Assembly (NCBI GenBank): GCA_021234155.1 | Contig: JAJEKV010000079.1 | Coordinates: 3,754,261-3,818,260, forward strand | Direction of reading: 5' to 3' | Length of the DNA: 64,000 nucleotides | From: Isoetes taiwanensis | Lineage: Eukaryota > Streptophyta > Lycopodiopsida > Isoetales > Isoetaceae | Shown here: positions 1 through 10,248 of the stretch, in pieces | Position numbering within the stretch: the first letter of the stretch is position 1 | How the letters are laid out: the number at the start of each line of letters is the position of its first letter | Made by a program: the position numbers and the translations under genes | The notes under the pieces: model-generated | Databases searched by the model: none | What the model was told of the DNA's origin: nothing | The model's input: the letters and a program-made list of their open reading frames with translations, nothing else

Positions 1-200
1 TGTAAATGGCTTCATTTTCAAATCCTGCCATATGTCGTTCACATTTTGATTCTTCTACAGAATCCCCATCAAGATTCACTAGTATTTTCTCTTTCTTTTG
101 AATATAACTTCATTCATGTGTGTTCTTGCTATTGAATTCTTACAACTGCTACAAGAAAGAATCTAATTTGTTTCTTTGTTTAATCTATGCTCATGCTTAG

Positions 201-304
201 GAAGGTCAAATGCTTTAAACATTGCTGAAAAGTTGGGTTTACCAAAGGAGATAATCAGGGAAGCGCATAAATTACACGGATCCACAAGTGCAGAATTAAA
301 CGAG
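201..304 (+). pseudogene. MutS2-like exon fragment
   Basis: A single 34-codon exon is visible, preceded by a TTAG acceptor and followed by a GTAAGA donor. It reads RSNALNIAEKLGLPKEII and continues through a Lys-Leu-His-Gly and a Ser-Ala-Glu-Leu-Asn-Glu stretch. This matches the segment just after the ATPase core of MutS2-type mismatch-repair homologues, where SNALxIAxxLGLP is characteristic. MutS2 proteins continue with a coiled coil and usually a C-terminal Smr nuclease domain. I see neither downstream, so this is either the last surviving exon of a broken gene or the edge of a gene lying to the left. Confidence is moderate because only one exon is seen. Confidence 0.55.
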
Positions 305-309
305 GTAAG

Positions 310-360
310 ATAACTGCCTCAAAGAAAGATAACTGCCTCAAAGAAAGATAACTGCCAATA
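310..360 (+). repeat. Short tandem repeat (19 bp)
   Basis: A 19-bp unit, AGATAACTGCCTCAAAGAA, occurs twice in tandem and begins a third time. It sits between the MutS2-like exon and the HSP70 fragment and may mark a rearrangement junction. Confidence 0.7.
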
Positions 361-381
361 AGATACAGAGTCCACATCTAC

Positions 382-719
382 CTCAAAAATGCCCCCTGAG
401 ATTTCTAAAATAGAAATATCAAATGTCCCTTCTCCAAGATCAAAAACAGCAATCAGACCTTCCTTCTTATCCATACCATAAGAAAGTGATGCAGCTGTTG
501 GTTCATTTATAATTCGTTCAACCTGAAGTCTGGCTATTCTCCCAGCATCTTTTGTTGCTTGCCGTTGAGCATCATTGAAGTAAGCAGGGACTATAATAAC
601 TGCTCTTGACACTGACCTATCGAGATAAGCTTCTGCAGTCTCCCTCATCTTTCCCAAGACAAAGGCTCCAACGTGACTGGGCGAGTACTTCTGCCCTCCA
701 GCTTCAACCCATGCATCAC
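382..719 (-). pseudogene. Mitochondrial HSP70 (DnaK-type) fragment
   Basis: The minus strand encodes an internal piece of the HSP70 ATPase domain, from [20 protein letters not shown] through [45 protein letters not shown] and [17 protein letters not shown]. The [14 protein letters not shown] and [10 protein letters not shown] blocks are typical of the mitochondrial/bacterial DnaK subgroup rather than cytosolic HSP70. The phosphate-binding glycine motif, normally DLGGGTFD, reads DLGEGTFD here, a Gly-to-Glu change that should impair ATP binding. The piece ends at a plausible donor (GAG/GTAGAT). Upstream, 720-780 holds a further degenerate stretch. No N-terminal half or substrate-binding domain is present, so this is a captured or truncated fragment and not a working chaperone gene. 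Confidence 0.85.
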
Positions 720-839
720 CAGATCAGATCATATACAACGTCCACAGCCTTATCCTTGGAGCCATTTGATCCACATATATCCTAAACAGATTCGAAACCC
801 ATGTTAGAGCTAGTTGGGAGCATAGTTGGGAGCATAACA

Positions 840-978
840 TAAGTTATCTTTGCTTTAATTCTTTTCTTTAATTCTGTTTGCTTTAATTATCTTTGCTTTA
901 ATTCTGTTTGCTTTAATTCTATAGCAAAGTTATCTTTGCTTTAATTCTGTTTGTTGGCCATAACTGTTTAAATTCTGT
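840..978. repeat. Minisatellite, TTTGCTTTAATTCTG unit
   Basis: Imperfect repeats of a roughly 20-bp unit around TTTGCTTTAATTCTGTTT occur at least five times. They lie directly upstream of the Crypton-like gene, in its probable 5' leader. Confidence 0.7.
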
Positions 979-1008
979 TTGCTTTATTTTTCTGTTGTGC
1001 TGGCCAGA

Positions 1009-3174
1009 ATGACAGAAATCCAGCCTTCTTTTAGTCTAGTATCGCAGGGTGTTAACTGCATTCCATCAACTCTCACCATTAATGAGGAGGCTGAGCAAAT
1101 CTTGGCCGAGGTTGAGGATGGAGAAACCAGTGAAGAGGACGATTCTAGGGATGATTGGATACCTCTAGATGAGTCTTTGTTATCTGAAGCGCTTAATGGT
1201 GGTTTGGAACGGTCAAAAGGAGTGAATGCATGGGCACGTCGAAAGTTTGACTCATGGAGAAAGGATTTTAAGTATGATTGTTCTATCCCTATTACGAAAT
1301 TAGAGCTACGGGTACTCAATGACATGCTGGCACGATTCATTCTCCAGGTACATGCTCTTTAATTTTGTAATGTTATTGATTTTCTTTATAATGTATGTCT
1401 TTTTTTGCTGTTTTATAGGTAAAGAAGAAGAAAAGTGACAAATTGTATCCTCCAGCAACGTAAGTAATGTATTTTGGTGAATTTTACTATGTATTTCTGT
1501 TATATCTCAGATTTTAATTTAGTTTTTATTTTGTAGGTTGCATTCTTTGTTTAGAGGCATTGGGAGAATTGTTCGGGGGGAACAAGAGAGAAGAATTGGT
1601 GTAAGTGGGGTTCGTGAGCATCCATTCGACATCCTTCATGATCCCATTTTCTGTCAAGCCCGTGAGGCATTAATTTATATGGTCAAGAAGACTAGGACCA
1701 GTGACGCTTATGATAGACCAAAGAAGAAAGCACCTCCGATCAGCTTTTTTGAAGAGAGAGAAATTTTATCTGATATTGACCATCAGATTACCCATGCGTC
1801 ATGTTGTATTAAGAGGCTAGTCTATTATATTTTGACCAGATTTGGGATCAGAGCCATCAAAGAGCTACATGCTGTTAAGGATTGCGATATGGTATTAGAA
1901 ACAGATGAAGAGGGCGAACTTGTGAAATATGGCGAGCGTATTAGCAAGAACCATCAGCCAACAGCCACAAAAGTTGATGACCGCCATTTTCGAAAACCTA
2001 TCTGGACCCGTGAAGCAGATTTTGTTCTTACATATAAACAATATGTTCGTCACTTACCGGCGAAGGAAAGAGACTCAGAACCAAGGCCATTGTTTCTTCA
2101 ACCAATTCCAAAGAGCCGAAGCATCGTAAGTATTCAATTTCTGTTTGTTCATTGCTGGTTTTCAATGATAATTTTTTTTTTAATAATGTTGAAGCATCGT
2201 AAGTATTCAATTACTGTTTGTTCATTGCTGGTTTTCAATGATAATTTATTTTCTAATAATGTTTTTTATTCATTAGGTTTGGTACGCTGTAACACCAGTT
2301 GGTAAAAATAAGCTATCAAGCTGGTTGAAGACGATGGCTTCTGTTCTAAGTCCACAAACAGAGATTTGCAATAAATCTGGTAGAGTCTCCTTGGTGACTA
2401 GATTGGCTGCTGCAGATGTACCAGCTGAAGTGGGCATGAGTATTACAGGACACAAGTCTGTAGCATCGTATGAACAGTAAGTGAAATGTGTGTTAATATT
2501 ATTTTAACTTGTTTTTTATGCGTTGGCAGAGTAACTTGTTAGATGTCTATGGTTTATTAGGATGGTTTATTAGGTATGACAGGACACAGAAGTCAAAAGT
2601 AGACACATGTATGGGAATAATTGGTCAGGCTTTAAATAATGTTGGAACTTCCTGAATGTACAAGGATGCACTCTCTGGTACGTACACTTTCTGAAATTCA
2701 ATTTGTCGTTTCTGAAATTCAATTTGTTTATTAATTTGTCTTATTTTCATTTATGCAGATGAAATTGCTAAAAAGTCTAGTAGTATACTTGCTGAAGCGT
2801 GTACGAATGTAATTAAAGTTCCATCAACATTGCCATCTAGTTCAGGGATTGATGGTAAAGAAAATCAAGGTGTTGCAGAAAAAACAGCTAACAAGGATTC
2901 AAGAGCTATTATCACTGCGCCTACTACAGATTCAACAATCCTTGCAAATCCATTTCTCAAATTTGACACGGATGAAGATTACGATGATTCTTTTTACGAT
3001 GAAATGAGCAGAAATTTTCCAGATATGGCGAGGGCACTTGGCAGGTTTAATGGGCCTGTTATAAATAACCAAGGTGGCTTTACTCATTGTACCTTCAATT
3101 TTGGGAATCAGCTTCACGTTAATCAGCTTGCTTCAGTTATTGCTTCAGCCATGAAAAAGAATCCACAAGAATGA
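1009..3174 (+). CDS. Crypton-like tyrosine recombinase (DUF3504-like), spliced, one internal stop
   Basis: Six exons can be joined: 1009-1347, 1419-1459, 1537-2125, 2277-2476, 2574-2677 and 2759-3174, all with GT donors and AG acceptors. The N-terminus is acidic. A SAM-like core-binding region follows (GVNAWARRKFDSW, then YPPATLHSLFRGIGR), then a catalytic domain. The likely catalytic residues are Arg in KSGRVSLVTRL, His in SITGHKS and Tyr in YEQYDR. The C-terminus is a short tail without a recognised fold. This is the domain order of Crypton transposases and their domesticated ZMYM/QRICH1/KCTD1-type relatives (DUF3504). An in-frame TGA at 2653-2655, just past the catalytic Tyr, separates the tail. 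It could be a mutation or be bypassed by an alternative donor. The ATG at 1009 is preferred over 979 because conserved acidic sequence starts there. No TIRs are expected for Cryptons and none were seen. Confidence 0.8.
2122..2270 (+). repeat. Duplicated intron 5' segment
   Basis: About 72 bp beginning at the donor (GCATCGTAAGTATTCAAT) is repeated in tandem inside intron 3 of the recombinase gene, giving two potential splice donors in the same context. Confidence 0.85.
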
Positions 3175-3189
3175 GAATTCAGCTGTGTT

Positions 3190-3385
3190 TTTTTTTTTTC
3201 AAATTGGAAGATATGAAATTCTGAAATACTTGTTTTTGAACTTACAAGATACTTGTTCATAAAATTCTCGAAATACTTGTTTTTGGAAAAACCAGACAAT
3301 GAGATTCTGAAACTACTTGTTCATGAAATTCTCTAAATACTTGTTTCTGGAAAAACCAGACATGAAAGTGAAATTCTGCACTTAA
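3190..3385. repeat. Minisatellite downstream of the recombinase gene
   Basis: A unit of about 75 bp containing GAAATACTTGTTTTTGGAA and AAACCAGACA repeats two to three times with divergence. It lies in the probable 3' UTR of the recombinase gene. Nothing coding is seen from 3390 to 3520. Confidence 0.65.
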
Positions 3386-3525
3386 AATTTGTTGACTAGT
3401 TAGCGGAGGTAAAATTCTTCGTTATAATTTACAAGCAAATTTGCAGTAATCCAAAGGTCCTGGTCATTACGTGTTTTCCGACTCAACGTAGGAAGTTATA
3501 GTTACTTATTACTCTGCCAAAGAAT

Positions 3526-3742
3526 GGAAAGAACGGCCAGGCTATTTTCCGCCTTCTAACCCAATCCCATCACGACACGTGTCCATGATTCTTTTTGCGG
3601 ATATCTCCTGATGTTGCCGCTGTGCTTTCTGAACGACATTCTGGTCGTCATTCTGCTGCTGCACCACATTCAGCAGCAATCAAAATCTGCGCCGTCCACG
3701 TGTCCAAGATCCACAGCTGAAAATAGCCTAGCCATTCTTTCC
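3526..3742. mobile_element. Small inverted-repeat element (MITE-like), 217 bp
   Basis: The ends 3526-3549 and 3719-3742 are inverted copies of 24 bp with two mismatches, starting GGAAAGAAYGGCYAGG. A second inverted pair around CACGTGTCCA lies further in. No target-site duplication is evident, so the class is unknown. Confidence 0.6.
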
Positions 3743-3750
3743 GTTAGGGC

Positions 3751-3824
3751 AAAGGCCCCCTGGCCTGTTTTCTGCCCGCGCGTCGGCCCGCTTTCCCGGG
3801 CAGAAAACAGGCCAGGGGGCCTTT
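3751..3824. repeat. Perfect 28-bp inverted repeat (hairpin), GC-rich
   Basis: Arms 3751-3778 and 3797-3824 are exact inverted copies beginning AAAGGCCCCCTGGCCTG, with an 18-nt loop. The pairing extends imperfectly outward. It abuts the 217-bp inverted-repeat element, is much more GC-rich than its surroundings, and would form a very stable stem in RNA. Confidence 0.9.
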
Positions 3825-4124
3825 CCCTTATACAGAATTCTCTTCCCCAAATTCAAATTTTAATTAGATCATTCTACCATTTAGACTAAGAAATGCTTAT
3901 CAAAGTTTCATCTATTTTATCAATTACTGGGGCTTTTGCACCTTAAGTTTGTGGGTGTTATACAAAGGATTGCCCTTATGAAGGGGCTAACTTAGAGGAG
4001 GAGGACAACGTAATGGAAATGAGTGTGAGTAGGCATGGAAGTGTACACGGGAAGAACATGTAGACCTGTGTTTTTTTTAGAAATTGAAAGAATAAGTTTG
4101 CAGAATCACGATTTAAGAGTATTT

Positions 4125-4240
4125 TAGGGTATGGAGATTTTTTGTAAGAGAAGGGTTAAAGTGGTAGAGTTGCTAGAACGGTTGGAGATCTTTTATAAGA
4201 AAAGAGGTTAAAGTGGTAGAGTTGCTAGAACGGTTAGTGC
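4125..4240. repeat. Tandem duplication, about 55-65 bp x2
   Basis: The block around GGTTAAAGTGGTAGAGTTGC appears twice with small differences. No coding potential is seen from 3840 to 4740 beyond chance ORFs. Confidence 0.75.
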
Positions 4241-5770
4241 ATACTAAGTTATGTTTATTGAACATGCAAGCACAGCATCAATGTAGAAGCTAAAAAACGT
4301 AGTCCACTACCATGTGTGTAAATGCATTTAGAACGGAGGTAGAAATTCATCCATGTAGAGGATTTCCAATGATGATAGCTCACATCCAAAAGATTCCCAT
4401 AGAAGATCCTCCAGAAGCATAGGTCAAATAAAAAGGGTAGATGATCCTTTTAAGTTCCGGGACACTTTCCAGCAGATGAAAAAAACTCTACCTAAAAATT
4501 ATGATCCGATGTTCTTGGTGGAAGAAGTCTATTCCTTTTCTTACTTGCCACATGTGAGAAGACACTAAAAAGCCTCTCACGTGGAGAGGAGGCCAACAAG
4601 GCGCAACATCAAAACAATATTGGCTCTACAACCTCCAAGTGATGTTTAACCTTTTTCCAAAATGCATCATCAAAAACAATAGCATTACATGCCCTTCCTG
4701 CAGCAGAGCGTCCAGATGGACTCTTGCGAAAGACATCATCAACAAACAATCATTAGGGCGGATTTGGGGTCTCAAAATAGCCTCCTATCAGCCATTCCAC
4801 GTCATATTTCCGCTCCTTTTTTCCCATGCCACCTAGGATACCAAACTCTCATAATTATAGATTTGCTTGGAATATTCTCCCGGAATAAGGGGGATCGCAC
4901 ATTCATGGTGCCATATGTATTTAATTTTGTTGGTTGTCAGACAGACTGATGCAACATGTGACGCTTCTAAAAAGCCACTTGCATTATAGCATACCGGCAA
5001 CTCATGACAGTGTCTCTTGGTTTGTCAGATACCAAGCGTGCGCGTCACCGCCTTCTACATTTCAAAATTTGAATGTGTAGGTTGAACTTTGTATCAGATC
5101 AGACTTTCATTTCGAGGCGTTGCGGCTGCGCCTTAACCGGGATCTTTACTTCATCCTAATACAGGCTTCCGCCCCCTACAATTCGAAATTTGAATTTGCT
5201 TAATGTATAAAAGCATGGATTGTAGGAGAATGGACTTTTCGATTTCCATATGCACATTGCAAATTTCAAAAACGAGGTTAGTACGGACGTTCAGCTCACA
5301 CGAAGCGAATTGTGTTGGGGCATACAAATTATACACCTTCATTTCGCGCTGTGCGATCCACGCAGTATGGAAGTTGCTGTTGTCAAATTGAACTTAAACA
5401 CAAGTGAGGTCGGCACGTGTTTTTTTTTTAAATCCCAATTATCGACATAGTGTTAAATTCGAATTATATCGGTGTTCATTTTCAAGTTAAACTCAAATCA
5501 TATAGGTTTAGGAATAAGGTTAAAAAAGGAAGATATTGGATATTTTAGGAATAAGGTTAAAAAAAGAAGATATTGGATATGGCTCAAATTTCGAGACATG
5601 CACATAATGGCATGTAATGATGGTTGATAGAACTGGAATTCGAATCATTCCTACGATTTTCACGTCTAATCCAGCCTATATCTATTCCAGCCTAGATTGG
5701 CGTCCATTCTCCCCCCATTCTCCGCCCAATCTTCGCTAGATCCTTCGCCCAATTTCGCTAGTCCATCGCC

Positions 5771-6191
5771 ACGAAGAGATCGGCTACGGAAGAGCCGGAG
5801 GTGTCCTCCAAGAGGCGCCTATTACGGCTGGAAGAGGTGTTCCCTCCGCTGTTCCCTCCGCTGCCCACGGTTCTTGCTTTGAATGCTTCTGATTCCTCTG
5901 ATTCCTCTGATGAGGAATCAGAGATTGAGGAATCAGAGGAAATTTCGGAGCAGGAGTTCATCACAGGTGTTCTTGAAGGCTGGGAAGGAGATTCTTCAGA
6001 GAATGAGTGGTCTACCGAAGGAGAAGAAGCCGAAGATGATGAAGAAGATGAAGAAGTTGAAGATGAATCCGCTGACTTCGAGGAGCTCATGGCGTTCCTA
6101 AATGGTACATGCATGTTTTCTTTCTTTTCTTAAGCATTCAACTAATGGTTATTTCTTATTTTTTTGTTTTGCAGATGGTACATGCAGATGA
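5771..6191 (+). pseudogene. Small acidic protein gene, copy A, start codon lost
   Basis: This is the counterpart of the ORF at 42969-43324. The ancestral ATG is ACG at 5771-5773. The next in-frame ATG at 5801 would give a product beginning MSSKRRLLRLEEVFPP. Exon 1 ends at 6104 (AATG/GTACAT) and exon 2 runs 6175-6191 to TGA. The protein has a short basic N-terminus, a proline-rich patch, then a long Ser/Asp/Glu stretch. It carries about 25 residues of acidic sequence absent from copy B. It resembles no enzyme family I recognise. An acidic nuclear or chaperone-like role is conceivable but unsupported. Confidence 0.5.
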
Positions 6192-6234
6192 ATGAAATTT
6201 GTTAGGGCAGAGCACCTCTTTTTTTTTTCCTTGT

Positions 6235-6287
6235 TCTTAGCCTCCAGCTTGCCTCCAGCTTAGCCTCCAGCTTGCCTCCAGCTTCTT
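6235..6287. repeat. Minisatellite GCCTCCAGCTT x4-5
   Basis: Four to five copies of GCCTCCAGCTT lie in the 3' region of copy A. Copy B has only two at the matching place (about 43370), so the array has changed length since duplication. From 6480 to 6950 I see AT-rich sequence only. Confidence 0.85.
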
Positions 6288-6949
6288 ACCATATGACTTC
6301 AAGCCTCCGGGCTTTTTTGTTGTGAATAGTCGAAGCCTCCGGACATTTAAATTTACAAAATGATGTTCTGATGTAAAGCCATACGGCCATAAAAAAATTT
6401 ATGTAAAAAGTTTTTGCTTCTAATTCCATTTGAATACCTAACTTGTTTTTTTTACTGTACGTGTTTTGGTGCTTATAGGATTTGTGTATATGACAAGGGC
6501 AGCTAGTGTAGGCAATTGTGTGAATAGAGCTGAATTGGATGAATGTAGGCAATTGTATACAAGAAGTCTTTGACTACTTTTCACAACAGATTCCTTTAAA
6601 AATCTATTGCTATTTAAATTATAGCAAAAATGAGTCTTGAAACTCTTTAAGTAGTAGAAGAACTCTTTGACTAGTTATCCATTTGATGACCATTTTTTAA
6701 GAAAATATGATATGTGACGTTCTTATATGCAAACATTCATAAAATTTATGAACATTGAAGGTCAAAGCCATCCTTGTTTAAAGAGGATTCGCCTGGTGTG
6801 ATCCTTGCGTAAAAAAGTAAATAGAAACACAAATATTGAACTTACAACTTAGCGTAAACAAATAGTATTTTAATAAACCAACACTTTACATACTAACACT
6901 TTACACTTTAAATATGATATTTCTTTTTCCTTTTACTTGAAAGCTATTT

Positions 6950-9178
6950 TTTTTTCAAGATGGATCACACAGTACCAATACCAATACTGCAGGATCTGGA
7001 CAAACCATGCTTCAACATGTTAGAAGTAATGATAGCCCTAAACAGGATGGCTAACCATAAAGCACCGGATCTATATGGATTGACCGTGGAATTGCTGAAG
7101 TGTGCTGAGACAGAAATCGGCAGACAGGTCACGGACATTTTCAACGGCATCATACATACAGGGCTTCCAGACAGATGGACATACAATAGAGTCATACCTC
7201 TACATAAGGCAGGAAGCAGACATGATCCAGGGAACTATAGGACGATAATGGTGAGCTCCAGTTTCGCAAAATGGTTTGGAAAAGTACTAGATAACAAATT
7301 ATAGAAATGGGCAGAAGAAGGAAACATGAGAGCACAAGGGCAAGCAGGATTCAGGCCAGAACACTCAACCACCAATCACCTTGTGACTCTTTGGATATTA
7401 ATAGAACAAAACAAATCACATGGAAGGTAGATCATCTGTTGCTTTGTAGATTTCAGAAAAGCATTCGACACAGTTCCGAGGGAGAAGCTATTAAAAAGAT
7501 TGATAGACATGCAAGCCCCGATAAATATGGTAGGGTCGATTGCAAGATTATACCATAAGGTATATGCTAAGATGGAACAGGAAGGACAACCGATAATCTG
7601 TGACACGGGCGTAAAACAGGGCTGCCCGTTATCCCCAACTCTGTTTGGAATATACATAGATGCTTTGCAGGGATACATAGCAGAACAGCAAGGGGATGAA
7701 TATGCCCCAACACTAGGAGACACGAAGGTACCAATAATGCTATATGCTGATGATCTAAGCATGATGGCCACAAAAAACAAAGGGATGCACAGACTGCTAA
7801 AAATTCTAGAACAGTTCTGTGAAGAAACAGGGCTGACCGTAAATCTAGAAAAAACCAAGATAGTCATCTTTGGTCATAAGAACAGGCATAAACCCTTCAG
7901 ATATAAGGAAAAAGACATAGAGGAAGTAACGGAATACAGATATCTAGGGTACGATGCACATGGTACAGGGAAATGGGCCAAAGGAGCTGACGCCAGGTTC
8001 CAATCAGCTATAGGGAGTTACTTCAACATGAAGAATTTTTGCAACAGAAGTAGAATAATTGACTGGGACATCAAATGTTACTTATTCAGTGCAGTGCCAC
8101 TGCTCAGTTATACGGGGTAGAAGCATGGGGGCCAGGCCTAACGGACAGAAATTGGGAAAAGCAGGAAGGAATTCTTAGGCAATGGCACGACATGAATTCA
8201 GGGTAAGGACAAATACGCCACTGACAATCACGATCCTCGAAACAGGGCAAAAACCAATGGAAGTGAGAGCATGGGAGAGAACCATAAGGTACCTGATCAG
8301 GGACAATGCAGGAGACGTTCAGGGAAAACTGTCTAGTATTGCAATCACCGAATCAGCAAAATCACACATCCTCACAGGAAGTGGATGGTTTAAAGATGTG
8401 GCAATTTGGACCAGAGAGATGGGATTAAATTTGAGTGACCTAATTGAAGAAGGATGGTGGAATGAGGAATGGGCAGACAGAGCCACAAGAGCGTGGCTGC
8501 AAAGACACACAGGTCCCAAGACAGCTTTGCTCATACAAGTTTTCAATCCAGATCAGCAAATAGGACACCAGATGTATCGGGATAACATACTGGGGAAAAC
8601 AGAAGAGACATCCTGGCTAGATTCAGGATGGGAAGTCATGATCTAAGAATCGAAAAAGACAGGTGGAGAGGGATAGACAAGGAGGACAGGATATGCAGAA
8701 TCTGCGACGATGGGAGAATAGAGGATGAGAATCACATGATTAACGATTGCCCGATCTACGGAGACATCAGAGACAAATACAGAAGTATAAGATGGGGGGA
8801 ACCGGTCTACATTCTGATGACGATAACAGAATCGCTTCGAGATTTGGCAGACGTGATTCAGAGAATGCTGACCAGACATAGAGAAGTACACAAAGAAAGA
8901 GGGTTCGTAATATGATCTGTACAAAACGGGTCATAAAACCCCATACAAATTGCTCAGCTAAAAGCTGATTGATAACGACGCATCACTGCACGGCCATAAA
9001 GCCGAGGTAAAGCGGGATGTTGGTAATAAAAGAAAAAAGTCAGTCTTCAGAAAAGGCTACATCATAACAGCGTGATGTGCTAGTAGCACCCTTTTTTTAG
9101 GGAGCTCGCCCATGCTACACAAGTCCAGGGGCCTCGCGGCACAAGGGACATTAATGTATTCTATTCTATTCTATTCTA
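6950..9178 (+). mobile_element. 5'-truncated LINE (non-LTR retrotransposon) with (ATTCT)n tail
   Basis: The element covers reverse transcriptase through its 3' end and lacks the endonuclease domain. The 3' UTR (8915-9155) is followed by repeats of ATTCT, the expected tail of some LINE groups. A similar tail occurs at 38755, so the family is active or was active more than once here. It ends directly against coding sequence of the second Crypton copy, so it probably inserted into that gene. Clade assignment needs a phylogeny. It is clearly not the same family as the poly(A)-tailed L1 at 45.7 kb. Confidence 0.85.
6960..8915 (+). pseudogene. LINE reverse transcriptase ORF, decayed
   Basis: RT motifs are readable in order: NHKAPDLYGLTVELLK, VIPLHKAGSRHDPGNYR, QAGFRPEHSTTNHL, CFVDFRKAFDTVP, VKQGCPLSPTLFGIYID and the catalytic MLYADDLSMM, followed by a thumb region. 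Near the C-terminus, CRICDDGRIEDENHMINDCP is a CCHC-like zinc-binding motif typical of LINE ORF2 C-termini. The frame is broken by in-frame TAG codons near 7302 and 7428, then by frameshifts near 8115, 8180 and 8645. It cannot encode a full protein. Confidence 0.88.
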
Positions 9179-9182
9179 AATC

Positions 9183-10248
9183 CAATTTAAATGAATGATG
9201 GTTTGTTCGATGTTTTGAAGATGATGTTGTACTGACATTTAAATGTCTTGTTCGACATTTACCTAAACCTGAAGATGAAAAGGCACCATGGTTCATATTC
9301 ATGCAGTGCATCAATTCACCAAAATCACATGTAAGTATTTTTCTGCTTTTTTTTTTTTATATATTTAATTTGCACTACTTAAACTTATCTGTTGCAGGTC
9401 TCGTACAACAAAAAGCATAGAGTGAGCGCAAAAGTGTTAGGATCTTGGATGAAATATATGTTGAAGACAATAGGCGTTGAAGGTAAGTTTTCGGGTAAAT
9501 CTGGAAGAACATCACTTGTTAGTAGGCTAGCAAGGGTGAATGTTCCCGTGGAAGTTGGAATGGATGTGACAGGGTATAGGACTACTGGAGCATACAAGCG
9601 GTAAGTGTAGCCTTCCTTTTGGTAGCTTTAATTATTCTAGGGTTTATTCTTATATATTTGCTTTCAATTATGTATGATAAAACTAAAGATTTGAGGTTGC
9701 AATGCCGATAATCAGAAAGCCTTTCAATGACGATGGCACACGCAGGATGTTTGATGAGGTATATGAGAGTGAATTAAGGTCCTATGATCAACAGCAGAAT
9801 ACATGTACTTTTTCTGTAATCGAGGCGCCTCAGAATGTCGATTCTTCGGCAGGTTAGTAATTATAATTTAGTGGTTATTATAGGATTTATAAATTAGCGA
9901 TAGTAGTTGAATAGATGATTGTACTTGTGCAGGTAGTATGAAATTGGTTGGTAATGTTGCAACTGAAGATTCTGCTGCTGTTGAGAGTCAACCACCTGGA
10001 GCCGCTGCTATGAATCCCATTATTCTGACACCTCTGTGTAATTTAGATGAGATAATGTTTCCCTTGAAGAAATTGCAGGAAAAGATCTGAGATTGAGGAA
10101 GGCCTTCAACTTATCAGTGGAAGTTGGCAATACTTGCTTTTCAGGAGGAACATTTCATAACTGTATCATTGTACCTGGAGGAAACAACATTGATTTGTCT
10201 GAGTTGGTGAAAAATATTGCAGCTAGATTAAATGTAAAGGAGATTTGA
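9183..10248 (+). pseudogene. Second Crypton-like tyrosine recombinase copy, 5'-truncated and decayed
   Basis: This follows the same exon order as 1009-3174: about 9183-9330, 9398-9600, about 9672-9852 and 9933-10248. It shares LVRHLPK, the SGRTSLVSRL arginine box and AYKRYDK with the Tyr. The His box reads VTGYRTT instead of ITGHKS, so the catalytic His is replaced by Tyr. The acceptor before the YDK exon is destroyed (ATG where TAG is expected), a stop follows shortly, and a frameshift lies near 10080. The tail GGTFHNCIIVPGG aligns with GGFTHCTFNFGN of the first copy. Its N-terminal half is missing, apparently cut off by the LINE. The two copies have diverged strongly, so they are not a recent tandem duplication. 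Confidence 0.75.

Larger units (their letters stand above)
4751..6480 (+). repeat. Repeated unit, copy A (about 1.7 kb)
   Basis: This segment, starting CATTAGGGCGGATTTGGGG, is repeated at 41527-43590 (copy B), and its 5' part recurs at 43812-44500 (copy C). Similarity to copy B breaks at CATTAGGGCGG on the left and near CTGTAC on the right. The unit contains a promoter-like leader, a two-exon gene for a small acidic protein and a 3' region. I find no terminal inverted repeat or TSD. Because the intron is retained, it is a DNA-level duplication and not a retrocopy. Confidence 0.8.

Noticed and set aside
5758-6114. Ser-rich minus-strand ORF opposite the acidic-protein gene
   Set aside because: It is the antisense shadow of the GAA/GAT-rich exon; the plus strand has consistent splicing and occurs in two copies.
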